From assembly GCF_042477335.2 (NCBI RefSeq), contig NC_091246.1, forward strand, positions 211,109,501 to 211,173,500: DNA of 64,000 nucleotides. The letters run 5' to 3'. Shown in pieces: positions 31,500-43,068 of the stretch. The number at the start of each line of letters is the position of its first letter. Positions within the stretch are counted from its first letter, which is position 1. Origin of the DNA: Ovis canadensis (lineage: Eukaryota > Chordata > Mammalia > Artiodactyla > Bovidae). The notes under the pieces are model-generated. The model was not told where the DNA came from, ran no database searches, and saw nothing but the letters and a program-made list of their open reading frames with translations. A program made the translations under genes and the position numbers.

Positions 31500-32533
31500 A
31501 GTAAAGTTCAAAGCTGTAAAGAGAAATATTGCATAGGAACCTGGAATGTTAGGTCCATGAATCAAGGCAAATTGTAAGTGGTCAAATGAGATGGCAAGGG
31601 TGAATGTTGACATTTTAGGAATCAGCAAACTAAAATGGACCGGAATGGGTGAATTTAACTGAGATGACCATTATATCTACTACTGTGGGCAAGATTCCCT
31701 TAGAAGAAATGGAGTAGCCATCATGGTCAACGGAAGAATCCAAAATGCAATACTTGAATGTAGTCTCAAAAATGACAGAATGATCTCTCTTCATTTCCAA
31801 GGCAAACCATTCAATATCACGGTAATCCAAGTCTATGCCCCATCCAGTAATACTGAAGAAGCTGAAGTTGAATGGTTCTATGAAGACCTACAAGACCTTC
31901 TAGAACTAACATCCAAAAAAGATGTCCTTTTCATTATAGGGGACTGGAATGCAAAAGTAGAAAGTCAAGAAACACCTGGAGTAACAGGCAAATTTGGTCT
32001 TAGAGTACAGAATGAAGCAGGGCAAAGGCTAATAGAGTTTTGCCAAGAGAATGCACTGATCATAGCAAATACCCTCTTTCAACACCATGAGAGAAGACTC
32101 TATACATGGAAATCACCATATGATCAATACTGACATCAGATTGAATTTATTCTGTGCAGCCAAAGATGGAGAGGCTCTCTACAGTCAGCAAAAACAAGAC
32201 TGGGAGCTGACTGTGGCTCAGATCATGAACTCCTTATTGCCAAATTCAGACTTAAATTGAAGAAAGGAGGGAAAACCACTAGACCATTCGGGTATGACCT
32301 AAATCAAATCCCTTACAATTATACAGTGGAAGTGAGAAAGAGATTCAAGGGAGTAGATCTGATAGACAGAGTGCCTGAAGTACTATGGATGGAGGTTCAT
32401 GACATTGTACAGGGGGCAGTGATCAAGACCATCCCCAAGAAAAAGAAATGCAAAAAGGCAAAATGGTTGTCTGAGGAGGCCTTACAAATAGCTATGAAAA
32501 GAGGAGAAAGGCAAAGGAGAAAAGGAAAGATAT
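31500..32533 (+). pseudogene. BovB ORF2 endonuclease half, in inverted orientation
   Basis: Sense BovB encoding the apurinic/apyrimidinic-type endonuclease that nicks target DNA for RTE retrotransposition. The frame at 31723-32133 shows PFNITVIQVYAPSSNTEEAE (strand with the family's QVYAP motif) and then VLFIIGDWNAKV, the catalytic G-D-W-N-A box, at about residues 69-80. A stop follows at 32131-32133. 32224-32250 (DHELLIAKF in another register) carries the S/DH active-site end, and linker sequence follows to 32533. An earlier part with 'ggaacctggaatgttaggtc' lies at 31538-31557. Damaged by frameshifts; separated from its RT half by inversion. Confidence 0.92.
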
Positions 32534-32547
32534 GTTCTGTAGGCATT

Positions 32548-33834
32548 GCTAGAAGTCATTCTGACAGTTGTCCTGTGCCCCAGGTCTAAGAGCAACTCTC
32601 AACCTACCCTGGATTTTACCTACTGCTCCTTATGAGGGAACAAGGCAATTTTTTATGATCATAGGGAAAGTCAGCGAATGATGTTTTGACATCATCTTTA
32701 ACATCTTCACTGTAACTACAATGACAAGTTTCTTTACACTGTATTTTAATATCTGACTATGGCTCAGTGAGGCCAAAACTCACATCAATAACTTTAATTC
32801 AGTAAAGGGCAAAACACAGGTTGCACATTTCTGAAGTTTTGATTTAACCTAAGGATAAATGTTTAGTATATCCAGTGCAATGAAGAAGTTCTTCCAAATA
32901 TTACCTCTTGAACAGCAGTGAATTTTAGGTTACATCCTAGGATAAGGAAAGCAATTCATGCTGGCTATTGCCTTTAAGGCAGTGAGGAACTGGAGAAACT
33001 CACTGAAGATCTGTATTTAAATAGATTATGTACAAGGGGAGAATATAGGTCTGCAGAGAGAGCTTCTGGGTGTTCTTATAAAAAAAATTTGTGCTTGATT
33101 CCAGCACACAAATTCTTCTTTCAGAAGAATGGATGATTTTAGAACTAAGGGAAAAACACAAACCCCAAATTTAGTAATTCAGTCTTGAATAAAATCAAGC
33201 TGAAATCAGAAATTGAAAATATTTAGTAACAGAACACTTGAAATAATGAAGAGCTGTTGATACATGGGCTTTGGGAATAGAAAACACTGAGCTGGTTTCT
33301 TAACATCTTGTTTTGAAAGATAAGAAAGTATATTAGGAAATATTTGCACACCAAGCACCACAAAAGTTGCGTTAATTTAATCTTTAGTCTGTTTCTTAGC
33401 ATTATGCCAAGTTTCTATCTATTGTTCTGTAATTCAAAAAGCAAAAAAGATTTTAAAAATATTGAAATTTTAATAGTTTAATAGTTTCAAAGACTTCTGA
33501 TTTATTATTCTGGGGGTTTGAATGCTCAAAATAAAAGATTATATTCACAGATTTTTTGATGGAAAAAACTGTTAAAGTAGAAAATTCTCTGTTTCCTAGA
33601 AAATTTTATCTGTGAACTGTAAAGAGACTTTTGTTGTATGGATGTTTACCCACCCCTCCTTTCATAGGAACAGAATTTTTAGCTGTGTATAGGAATACCT
33701 AGAATAGAGGCAGTAAGTGTTAGCCACGTGACTGAACTGTAAAAAGATCATTTTAGAAATTGAACAAGAAATTGTAGAAATGCAATCAGTTTTCTTAGAC
33801 AATTGTTAAGATCCCAAAGTTGTATGCCTTAGAC
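32548..33834. other. Unique sequence
   Basis: About 1.3 kb of AT-rich DNA with no recognised repeat, gene or RNA. Confidence 0.45.
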
Positions 33835-34020
33835 CCAGAGCTGTCCAATCCAACTTTCTGCAATGATGAAAATATGCTATATCTGTGTCACCTGATATTG
33901 TAGCCAGTAGCTATATGTGGCTATTGAGCCCTTGAAACATGGCTAGTATAACTGAGAAATTGAAATTTTAACTGATGCAATTTAATTTAGATTTAAATTG
34001 CATGACCTTAAATTATAGCC
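33835..34020 (+). repeat. MER58-like hAT-Charlie DNA transposon remnant
   Basis: 'agctgtccaatccaactttc', 'gtagccagtagctatatgtg' and 'gctattgagcccttgaaaca' followed by an AT-rich half match a widespread non-autonomous hAT element. I believe it is MER58, but the family number is from memory. Confidence 0.6.
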
Positions 34021-34315
34021 ATAATGATTTTAGTTTTCAAAACATTTAACGCTCAATAATATATCCACAGAATATCTCTCTTTGAGAATTTAAACCTTCT
34101 AGAGAAACCTCCAACATAAATGGATTATAAAATATGTGCTTAGGTGCCTTGACTTGATTTGCTTTATAAGATTCTTAGCCATGAGTCAATTAAATACTGG
34201 AGAAGAACATTTGGTTGTCTACTAAATACAACGTTTTTAGATGAAGTTGGGCTTTACTTTGGAAGAGTAATTAGAAGGTTGGCCAGTGATGGATTGAAAG
34301 CTCTCCTAGATAACG

Positions 34316-34618
34316 ACAGTTCAGTTCAGTTCAGTTCAGTCACTCAGTCATGTCCGATTCTTTGCCACCCCATGAACCACAGCACGCCAGGCCTCCCTGT
34401 CCATCACCAACTCCCAGAGTCCACCCAAACCCATGGCCATCGAGTCAGTGATGCCATCCAACCATCTCATCCTCTGTCATCCCCTTCTCCTCCTGCCCTC
34501 AATCTTTCCCAGCAACAGGGTCTTTTCAAATGAGCCAGCTCGTTGCATCAGGTGGCCAAAGTATTGGAGCTTCAGCTTCAGCATCAGTCCTTCCAATGAA
34601 CATTCAGGACTGATTTCC
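34316..34618 (-). mobile_element. BovB 3'-end fragment, antisense
   Basis: It opens with five agttc pentamers, the antisense of the BovB terminal repeat. It runs through 'cacagcacgccaggcctccc' and 'catcaggtggccaaagtatt' to 'attcaggactgatttcc'. 5'-truncated at about 300 bp. Confidence 0.94.
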
Positions 34619-34734
34619 AACCAAGTAATTAACTAGAGGGGAAAGCTTAGCTTTCTGTACTCTTTGTTGGGAATGGGATGTATACAGCTCAGTTAAAAGA
34701 GGCAAAATTCATCATGGTTATAGCACAGATGAAA

Positions 34735-34930
34735 TTAGAAAAAGATTCTAGTTCTAGCTCAACTAACTCACTGTGTGATCTTGGGCAATCTACCTAATGA
34801 TCACCTTCGGTTCATTATCTATAAAATGATGCTAGCAATAATTCCTATTTATAGAGTTGTAGGTTCATATGAGATAATTTTCATTAAGTACTTGGTGCAG
34901 CGCCAGGATAAGAGTAACAGAAAGACAGGT
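34735..34930 (+). repeat. MIR SINE, sense
   Basis: 'aactcactgtgtgatcttgg', 'ggttcattatctataaaatg' and 'tcatatgagataattttcat' follow the sense MIR order over nearly its full core and 3' side. Confidence 0.85.
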
Positions 34931-37418
34931 CACCATCTAGTTTTAGAACCAAAGGATAAAAATGAAAAAGATGAACAGCAACAACAAAATTCCCCGAATG
35001 ACACAGACTCAGCCACCAACGGGAATGCATTAATCTTGTAAAGGCTTTGGGATACTTCCCTGTAGAGGCAAAGTAGAATTTATAAAAGTTAGGACATTAT
35101 CGAATAATTAGCATATGTCCAAATAGTCAACATATGACTGGAGGGATCATGTAAGTGTTAAGAAACATTATGTCTACTTTTTCAGTAAGTTGAATCAGAA
35201 CCAGAGATTTCTATCACATGAAAGCTTAAAAACAGTCTCATTAGGTTGACAAAGATAAAAGTTGGTAAAATTTACCCTAATTATATATTTATTTCCCTGA
35301 AAACCAGAAGAGATTAAAGGTCAAAATCATCGTGGATGGAAAACTGGATGCTCTCTCGTCCATGTCTCTTACATGCACGTAACTAATTAGAAAATCAAAT
35401 ACACTCTGTCTGTAATAAAATTCATCAATTTTAGTTTCTAGTTTATACTGAGATGGTGAGATAGGGTAAGAAACTTCATGGAAGAAATTAACAAATTGAA
35501 TATCCTCACTTTCCAACACTGTTGGTATTGAAATATTTGCTAGGCATTTGCCGTTTACTTAGCTTAGGTATATAGAAGGGAAAAACAGAAGTCAGGATTA
35601 AATGAATTATAGTCGTAATAAACTGGGTGAATCTGAAAAAAACTGTGTGAGCCAAATAAAAATTTTACCAAATAACCTCTAATAACCTCCTTACCCAGTT
35701 TCAACCTGATATTTTATTATCTTAATGTTTTGTATATTCTAGCACTAAAGCCAAAGATATCCCAGAGGATGTTATTACAAAATTGTAAGACTCTCATCTT
35801 AAAATAAAAATATAAGCAAAAAAAAAAGTAATTTGAAATGTTGGGTTTTCTTACTTCTATGACCTAATCTGGCTGCATTTTAGGAAAGGAATGTTGGTCA
35901 TTTTAAGAGTTTTAGTTACTGGAAGATAGGAGTTTGTGGTGCAGGGAGGTATGGATTTAAAGGGACGGTGATGAAAAGCTGGTGTTGCTTAGAACTGGCA
36001 AAAGTTATAACTACAAGTGTAGTGTGCCCTCCTGGATTTGAAAAGGAAGTTGATCTTGTCTGAGGCAGAGCCATCTAATCAGTTCTTGAATATAGAGCAG
36101 TTTTCTGGCTTTCTCTGTTCATCGGGGTAAGCATCAGAAATTAACCCCAGATAACTTATACGATAAAAGATTGTTGGGCAGTTCACAGAATCAATGGGAG
36201 GTCTAAAGATTAGGCCTGGAAAAGAAACAAGAGCCAAGAGAGGGTTGACTGCTGTAAACGTGGTCAGGGTTTCACCGCCTCCAACGTCAACCTCGCTGAA
36301 TTTATGACACTAGTTCTGTTAACGCGTACAATTCCCAGTCTTCTCTAGATCTTTGTGTCACCACCTTGAGAGTCAAAGTCCCTGATGACAGCATCTGATT
36401 AGTAAAATCTACATCTTTTACCTTATCTCTCAGGGCTTTTAGCTTTTACTTCAAGATGTAGACAGTGGGGCATTATCTCCCAGAGAAAGTTGTACAGGAA
36501 AAAAAAAAAAAAAGATAAATGTCCACCATATTTCTGGACCAGGTACCCTGGAATTGGATTTATTGGTTCCTCAGCTGAGCAGTACTACTTTTCAGGGAGG
36601 TGGAGTTGGGCCAGGTGGGGTTGGGTAATGTGAGGGAGCTGCTCAAAGGAAGGGCACATATTATATCTGTGAATGATAACTTTAAATTTTTGTAGAACTG
36701 AAAAAATAAAGATATATATTAAGCATGGCACAGGGCATGATGGGAAGATGATGGCTCAACAAGTCCCATCTTCTCTTCCCGTTTATTGCTAACATCTCCA
36801 GCCTAAAGCCTCTTCTGGGCTAATAGGGATCTAGGGCTGGAAGGCAAGTAGAACATGGAGGGCCGCACTTCCCTTTCCTCCACCACCCTAAAGCCAGAGG
36901 AAACTCAGATATAACCTGGGAAAAGATTTGAAAGCTGCAATTTCTGGAGAGAGGTTGGCCCCTGGACATTCCTGAGCACCCAAGGAGAAGGTTGACATTG
37001 GCTACCATGAGTGTGCCTTTCATTTCAGCCCTCAGGAAGCCAAAGAAGAGGTCGAATCTTCTCCACTTCTGAGACTGAGTGAGCATGGGAAGCCCCTAGA
37101 GAAAAGAGGCATCCTTCCAATTCCTCAGCAGGGAACTGAAAACATTTTCATCAGTACAATGGGCCACATGGCCAGAAACTGCTGTGCTTCCATTACTCTC
37201 AAGATTCTGTCCTAAAGTACCTCCAAGACTAGACAAAGGAAAATAGTGCTGCACTCCAGGGGTCACAGAGAAGAATAAATAATCAGAACAGACCCCAGCA
37301 AAGTCTGAGGAATTTGCTTGAGGCAAGACTTTAAGCAAATAATAAATAAAAATCCAAAGACCTCAAGACAGGGGAAAACATTTAGTGGAGAAAACAATGG
37401 TTTGGAAAAGATCTTATA

Positions 37419-37422
<4 letters not shown>
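34931..37422. other. Longest unique block; CpG cluster at 36258-36325
   Basis: About 2.5 kb with no recognised interspersed repeat beyond an A15 run near 36499-36514. It contains a local CpG cluster (36258-36325) unlike the CpG-poor surroundings. No credible open frame on either strand. Confidence 0.45.
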
Positions 37423-37467
<45 letters not shown>

Positions 37468-37481
37468 CATATATATATATA
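37423..37481. repeat. (TA)n microsatellite, about 59 bp
   Basis: Nearly pure TA alternation broken once by 'acatacat' near 37462-37470. Self-complementary and likely polymorphic. Confidence 0.95.
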
Positions 37482-37489
37482 GTTAAATC

Positions 37490-38922
37490 AAACTGGATAA
37501 CTATAGACTATTTGAATGTGTGAAAGCTAAGAGAGAACTAATATGGAAAGAGGTTGAAATTAATGAAATTTAAAATGATACAAAGGCTAACTACATCTGA
37601 AAGCTAGTTCTTTGTAAAATTCAATAAAATAGGCAAGTTCTTTGAGGACTTCACTAAGGAAAAAAAAGAAAGCAAAACTATACCAAATTAGGAATGAGAG
37701 AGGAAACGTAACAGCAGCAATGTATAAGATTAAAAGATCTGTAAGATAATGCCATATATAACTCAATAAATTTGGAAACTTAGGAGACATGGGTTATTTC
37801 CCAGCAAAATAAAATTATCTAAGTAATTCCAAAATTAATTGGAAAACTTGACTAATTACTATAGAATTATGATAAGAATTGCCTATTCTTGCTAAAACTA
37901 TAGCTGACTATATCCCAAGCCCAATGAATCAGACTCTTAAGTGTTGAAATCTAGTCATTTCTTCATTTATCAAGAACCCCAGTTGATTCCTATCATCAAT
38001 AAAATTAGAGAATGCTGCCATAGAAGATTGAGGCTGGACAATTGCAGGTCTACTATTTAAGAAAAAGGCTTTAGAACCTGATGTTTTATAGCTGAGTTCT
38101 ATGTAGCCTTTAAGTAACAGATATTTTCAATTTTATGTAGCTATTCTAGGCCACAGAAAATGATAGAATAATTCTTATGATATCAGGATAATGTTAATAC
38201 CAAAACTTGACATACTGCAAAACAAAGACAAATTATAGACCAAACTAGCAGATATAGAGTAAATAAATAAAATAGAATAAAATAGCACTAGTATCCAGCA
38301 ATGTATAATAGCAATATGCCATAACCATACAGAATTTCTTCCATGATTATACAAGAATGACTTAAAACAAGACTCCATCAGCGTCAATTATTTCATTAAC
38401 AAATTGAGAGAGAATGAAACATATGATCATATCAATAGATGCTAAAAAGACATTTGATAACATTGATTAATCATTTCTAATAAAAACTATAAGCAAAACA
38501 GCAATGAAAGGTGATTACTCAAATATATAAAGTCTGTTTTTTTTTAAAGCTAATAGCAATGATAATTACAAGCAATAATTTAAAAATTCACATGCCCTTT
38601 GACCCAGCCACCCTCTTGTGGGGAATCTATCTCATACAGATAAAAGCAAGATGCTTAGTGAAACATTGCTATAGTGACAAAAAACTAGAAACAAAATGAA
38701 TGCCAAATGGGTAGAAAAAAATGAATAAATAAGTTAGAACACATTTGCATCATGGATTGTCAAACAGGCGTTAAAAAGAATGTGATTTCCTCTCAGGTAC
38801 ACTTTGTTGTACACTTGAAACTATAACAACATTGTTAATTAACTATACTCCAGTATAAAATAAAAAGTTAAAAAAAAAAAAGAAAAAGAATATGGTTTCA
38901 TTTAAGCGATTTGTTGACTCCT
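37490..38922 (+). repeat. Ancient L1, sense (ORF2 and 3' end)
   Basis: Strongly eroded sense ORF2 text. 'aaacatatgatcatatcaat' and 'agatgctaaaaagacatttg' near 38418-38455 match the RT fingers/palm region. 'gccctttgacccagccaccc' near 38594-38613 matches the late ORF2. It ends with 'cactttgttgtacacttgaa' and an A-rich tail to about 38890. No frame survives. Confidence 0.75.
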
Positions 38923-38934
38923 AAGGATTGCCAC

Positions 38935-39841
38935 CAAGGAGAACGTCAAGGCTGTATATTGTCACCCTGCTTATTTAACTTATATGCAGAGTACATCATG
39001 AGAAATGCAGGGCTGGAAGAAGCACAAGCTGGAATCAAGATTGCTGGGAGAAATATCGATAACCTCAGATATGCAGATGACACCACCCTTATGGCAGAAA
39101 GTGAAGGAGAACTAAAGAGCCTCTTGATGAAAGTGAAAGAGGAGAGTGAAAAAATTGGCTTAAAGCTCAACATTTAGAAAACTAAGATCATGGCATCTGG
39201 TCCCATCACTTCATAGCAAAAAATGGGGAAACAGTGGAAACAGTGGCTGACTTTATTTTTGGGGGCTGCAAAATCACTGCAGATGGTGATTGCAGCCATG
39301 AAATTAAAAGACGCTTACTCCTTGGAAGGAAAGTTATGACCAACCTAGACAGCATATTCAAAAGCAGAGACATTACTTTGCCAACAAAGGTCCATCTAGT
39401 CAAGAGTTTTTCCAGTGATCATGTATGGATGTGAGAGTTGGACTATAAAGAAAGCTGAACACAGAAGAATTGATGCTTTTGAACTGTGGTGTTGGAGAAG
39501 ACTCTTGAGTCCCTTGGACTTCAAGGAGATCCAAACAGTCCATCCTAAAGGAGATCAGTCCTGAGTGTTCATTGAAAGGGCTGATGTTGAAGCTGAAATT
39601 CCAATACTTTGGCCATCTGATGCGAAGAGCTGACTTATTGGAAAAGTCCCTGATGCTGGGAAAAGCTGAGGGCAGGAGGAGAAGGGGACGACAGAGGATG
39701 AGATAGTTGGATGGCATTACTGACTCTATGGACATGGGTTTGGATGGACTCCAGGAGTTGGTGATGGACAGGGAGGCCTGGCGTGCTGCGGTTCATGGGG
39801 TTGCAAAGAGTCGGACACGACTGAGAGGCTGAACTGAACTG
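38935..39841 (+). mobile_element. BovB, sense, 5'-truncated, 12-bp TSD
   Basis: 907 bp from 'caaggagaacgtcaaggctg' to the 'gaggctgaactgaactga' tail. The TSD aaggattgccac is exact at 38923-38934 and 39842-39853. The first part encodes the RT segment with SPCLFNLYAEYIMRNAG and the Y-A-D-D box (39070-39081). Stops and frameshifts follow (a stop at 39175-39177). Not functional. Confidence 0.96.
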
Positions 39842-40003
39842 AAGGATTGCCACAGAGTGTTGTCATAGACAATAAGTTGTAGAGTTACATAACGTGATAT
39901 GGCTGTATTTTTGTAAAGCAAACAATGCCAAAATCCTACTATGTATCTGGCAATTTATGAATATTTACACATATGTATGTGGACAAATATATTTATATAT
40001 AGC

Positions 40004-40217
40004 TATGGGCTGTGCTTAGTTGCTCAGCTGCGTCTGACTCTTTGTGACCCTATGGACTGTAGCCCGCTAGGCTCCTCTGTCCATGGGATTCTCCAGGCAA
40101 TAATACTGGTGTGGGTTGCCATGCCGTCCTCCAGGGGATCTTCCCAATCCAGGAATCAAATTGGGGTTTCCTGTATTGCAGGCAGATTCTTTACCAGCTG
40201 AGCTATCAGGGAAGCCC
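40004..40217 (-). repeat. Bov-tA SINE, antisense
   Basis: It runs from 'gggctgtgcttagttgctca' to 'gagctatcagggaagcccc'. Possible short target duplications of the atatagct/atatgtagct type flank it. Confidence 0.92.
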
Positions 40218-40264
40218 CATATGTAGCTGAAAGTATATACAAATTGCAGAGGGATATACAGGGA

Positions 40265-40983
40265 CACCACCCTGATGGCAGAAAGTGAAGAGGAACTCAA
40301 AAGCCTCGTGATGAAAGTGAAAGAGGAGAGTGAAAAAGTTGGCTTAAAGCTCAACATTCAGAAAACGAAGATCATGGCATCTGGAATTTTTTGGGCTCCA
40401 AAATCACTGCAGATGGTGACTGCAGCCATGAAATTAAAAGACGCTTACTCCTTGGAAGAAAAGTGATGACCAACCTAGATAGCATATTCAAAAGCAGAGA
40501 CATTACTTTGCCAACTAAGGTCCGTCTAGTCAAGGCTATGGTTTTTCCTGTGGTCATGTATGGATGTGAGAGTTGGACTGTGAAGAAGGCTGACCGCTGA
40601 AGAATTGATGCTTTTGAACTGTGGTGTTGGAGAAGACTCTTGAGAGTCCCTTGGACTGCAAGGAGATCCAACCAGTCCATTCTGATGGAGATCAACCCTG
40701 GGATTTCTTTGGAAGGAATGATGCTAAGGCTGAAGCTCCAGTACTTTGGCCACCTCATGCAAAGAGTTGACTCATTGGAAAAGACTCTGATGCTGGGAGG
40801 GATTGGGGGCAGGAGGAGAAGGGGACGACAGAGGATCAGATGGCTGGATGGCATCATGGACTCGATGGACGTGGGTCTGAGTGAACTCCAGGAGATGGTG
40901 ATGGACAGGGAGGCCTGGCGTGCTGCAATTCATGGGGTCGCAAAGAGTCGGACACGATTGAGCGACTGGACTAAACTGAACTG
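40265..40983 (+). mobile_element. BovB, sense, 5'-truncated, short TSD
   Basis: 719 bp starting at 'caccaccctgatggcagaaa', immediately after the catalytic YADD codons, and ending 'gactaaactgaactg'. A 9-bp direct repeat, atacaggga, is at 40256-40264 and 40984-40992. About 115 bp of the element (ITSWE... to SDF) is missing near 40384. A frame of 114 codons (40640-40984) covers the C-terminal region. Confidence 0.9.
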
Positions 40984-40992
40984 ATACAGGGA

Positions 40993-41067
40993 TGGGGGAC
41001 CCTGGTTGGCTGCCGTCTATGGGGTCGTACAGAGTCAGACACGACTGAAGTGACTTAGCAGCAGCAT
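40993..41067 (+). repeat. Bov-A tail fragment directly after BovB
   Basis: 'ctggttggctgccgtctatg' through 'gtacagagtcagacacgact' to 'gtgacttagcagcagca' is the 3' half of a Bov-A2 second monomer. Its left edge abuts the BovB TSD copy. Confidence 0.9.
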
Positions 41068-42548
41068 ACATTGGTAGCTAACATGAAGTATAAGGGTGAG
41101 TGGAGAGGGGATGGAGGTGGTAGATAGAAGTTAAAATAAAAAAAAGCAAAACCACAACAAAGACAATTTTCCTATAATGGTTCAACATGTAAAATAGAAG
41201 CCTATGTATGTTAAAGGATGTACGTGTGTGTGTTTATATGTATAATTCAATTCTTAAGCAGTTTAAATGAAGCAAATAAATAATTTTAAGCAAATTCCAA
41301 ATGCCATATAACTATATCCAGAAATATTTCAGTGTGAATTTCCAATGTATATCTTTATGTTTGCTTGGACTGGTATTATGAACCAGAAAAAACGGGAAAA
41401 GGTAGACACTAGATTGTTTTTAATCAGTCCTTCAGGAGGTGGAAGTGGAGAAGTGGGGGTACAGGGATATAATTAGCTTTGTTTTCATATTACTTTGAAA
41501 GTGTATTGTTTCACTTACTGCAGTAAGCATGAAAAAACTAGCAGTTTGGTTCTTTGGTTGGTCTTAGGTTTGGAAGACACGTTAGAAATGTCTACCTTCT
41601 TTACTCATGGTCAAGGCAGCATGCTTGAACAGTTGTGGATATGAATTGGTTGAATAGCAACATATTAGTGAGGAAAAAAATGGATTTTTTTTTTTACCAA
41701 ACCTGTGAAAGATATCTATCTTATATGTACAATTTATATATATATATATTTAATATCTTATATGTATACATAATATCTTATGTGTATAATTTCTGTACCT
41801 AAAGAAACACATCTAAAATATATTTGGAGTAAATGCTTTCAAGTAGACATCTTTAAATTCTCCAATTGTTGGACATACAGATTATGTCCCAAATAATACT
41901 GCAATGGGTATCTTCTACGTGCTGTCTTTAAAATGATGCTTAAAAAGATGACCAAAAACCTTTTCAAGATTAAATGTTAAGATAAACAAAGAATGATAGC
42001 CTGGAAATACCCTTCTCTAAAAAAAAAAAAAATCAAAAAACTTATGCACAGAAAGGAGATGGGAAGGAAATGTAGTGCAGCAGAATGCTAACAAAGGCTG
42101 TCTTTCACAAGTGATGTCACATTTATAAACAGTACTTCCTACTATTTTCTGTTTCATCAAACTTATAATTAGTTTGCAACATTTTAATAACAAAAAAATC
42201 TAAAACCCTTAAAAAATACTGTCTGATTCAAATGCAATAGTTACTTTTGACACAAAGCCTTTATAAATATTTTGTAGAGGTTATTACTAGAGTCATTCTT
42301 CCACTATTTCTGGCATTATATAGATTTGTGGAATATTAAATAAGGGCAGAAATGCCTATGTTGTCAGTAAGTTGTCCTTAGTTGGGTCAAAAATCTCTGT
42401 ATTCAAAAAACAACTATAAGAAATTGCAAACAGAAAAATATGAGAAGGCTCTGAAATTAGCATTTTGGATCCATTATCAAGAAAATCTCAACTTGACATG
42501 AGCTATTGAAGAGAAGCAAAAGAAAGAGATGGTATTTCTGAACTAATA
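41068..42548. other. Unique sequence, AT-rich
   Basis: No gene or interspersed repeat is recognised. A (TA)n-like stretch lies at about 41735-41765 and an A-run at 42017-42032. Confidence 0.45.
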
Positions 42549-42561
42549 TGAAAGAAAGTAG

Positions 42562-42788
42562 TGCACGCATGCTAAGTTGCTTCAGTCATGTCCGACTCTT
42601 TGCAGCCCTGTGGACTGTAGCCTGCCAGGCTCCTCTGTCCATGGGATTCTCAAGGCAAGAACACTGGAGAGGGTTGCCATTTTCTACTCCAGGGGACCTT
42701 CCCAACCTAGAGGTTGAGCCTGCCTGTCATATGTCTCCTGCATTGGCAGGCAGGTTCTTTACCCCTAGTGCCACCTGGGAAGCCCCTC
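42562..42788 (-). repeat. Bov-tA SINE, antisense, with TSD
   Basis: Full-length antisense Bov-tA. Flanks tgaaagaaagtag (42549-42561) and tgaaagaagtag (42789-42800) are a TSD differing by one A. Confidence 0.94.
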
Positions 42789-42879
42789 TGAAAGAAGTAG
42801 AAGTTTACCAGACCAGCTTTAGAATAGTCCCAGTTTCCTTTTCACAAATAATTTCATTCATTCAAATGTCATATTCTAA

Positions 42880-43068
42880 GTTAGGCAAGGTAGTCTCTGT
42901 GAATGGCAGTTTCCTTATATGTGAAATGGTGTTCCTATGGAGTACTTCTTACCGTCTTACAGAATACTTCTGAAGGTTAGGGATGATGAATGTGAAGTTT
43001 CTGGAACATAATAAGTACTCAAAAAATAGAACTTATTGTCGCTGTTATTGTGATTATTATTATTACTC
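42880..43068 (+). repeat. MIR SINE, sense
   Basis: 'ggcagtttccttatatgtga', 'gttagggatgatgaatgtga' and 'acataataagtactcaaaaa' follow the sense MIR core-to-end order. Confidence 0.65.

Larger units (their letters stand above)
29416..32547 (-). mobile_element. Near full-length BovB with inverted 5' part (twin-priming type)
   Basis: gttctgtcagcatt (29416-29429) and gttctgtaggcatt (32534-32547) form a TSD matching at 12 of 14 bases, so 29430-32533 is one insertion of about 3.1 kb. 29430 to about 31275 is antisense BovB from the 3' end to mid-ORF. About 31275-32533 is sense BovB from the 5' region to the same mid-ORF point ('ggcaaaggagaaaaggaaag'). The two halves overlap by about 25 bp of element sequence, and together they cover nearly the whole BovB. 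That is the arrangement left by twin priming. Confidence 0.93.

Noticed and set aside
34159-34533. 124-codon plus-strand frame
   Set aside because: The second half is antisense BovB; the first half is unique sequence without a motif.
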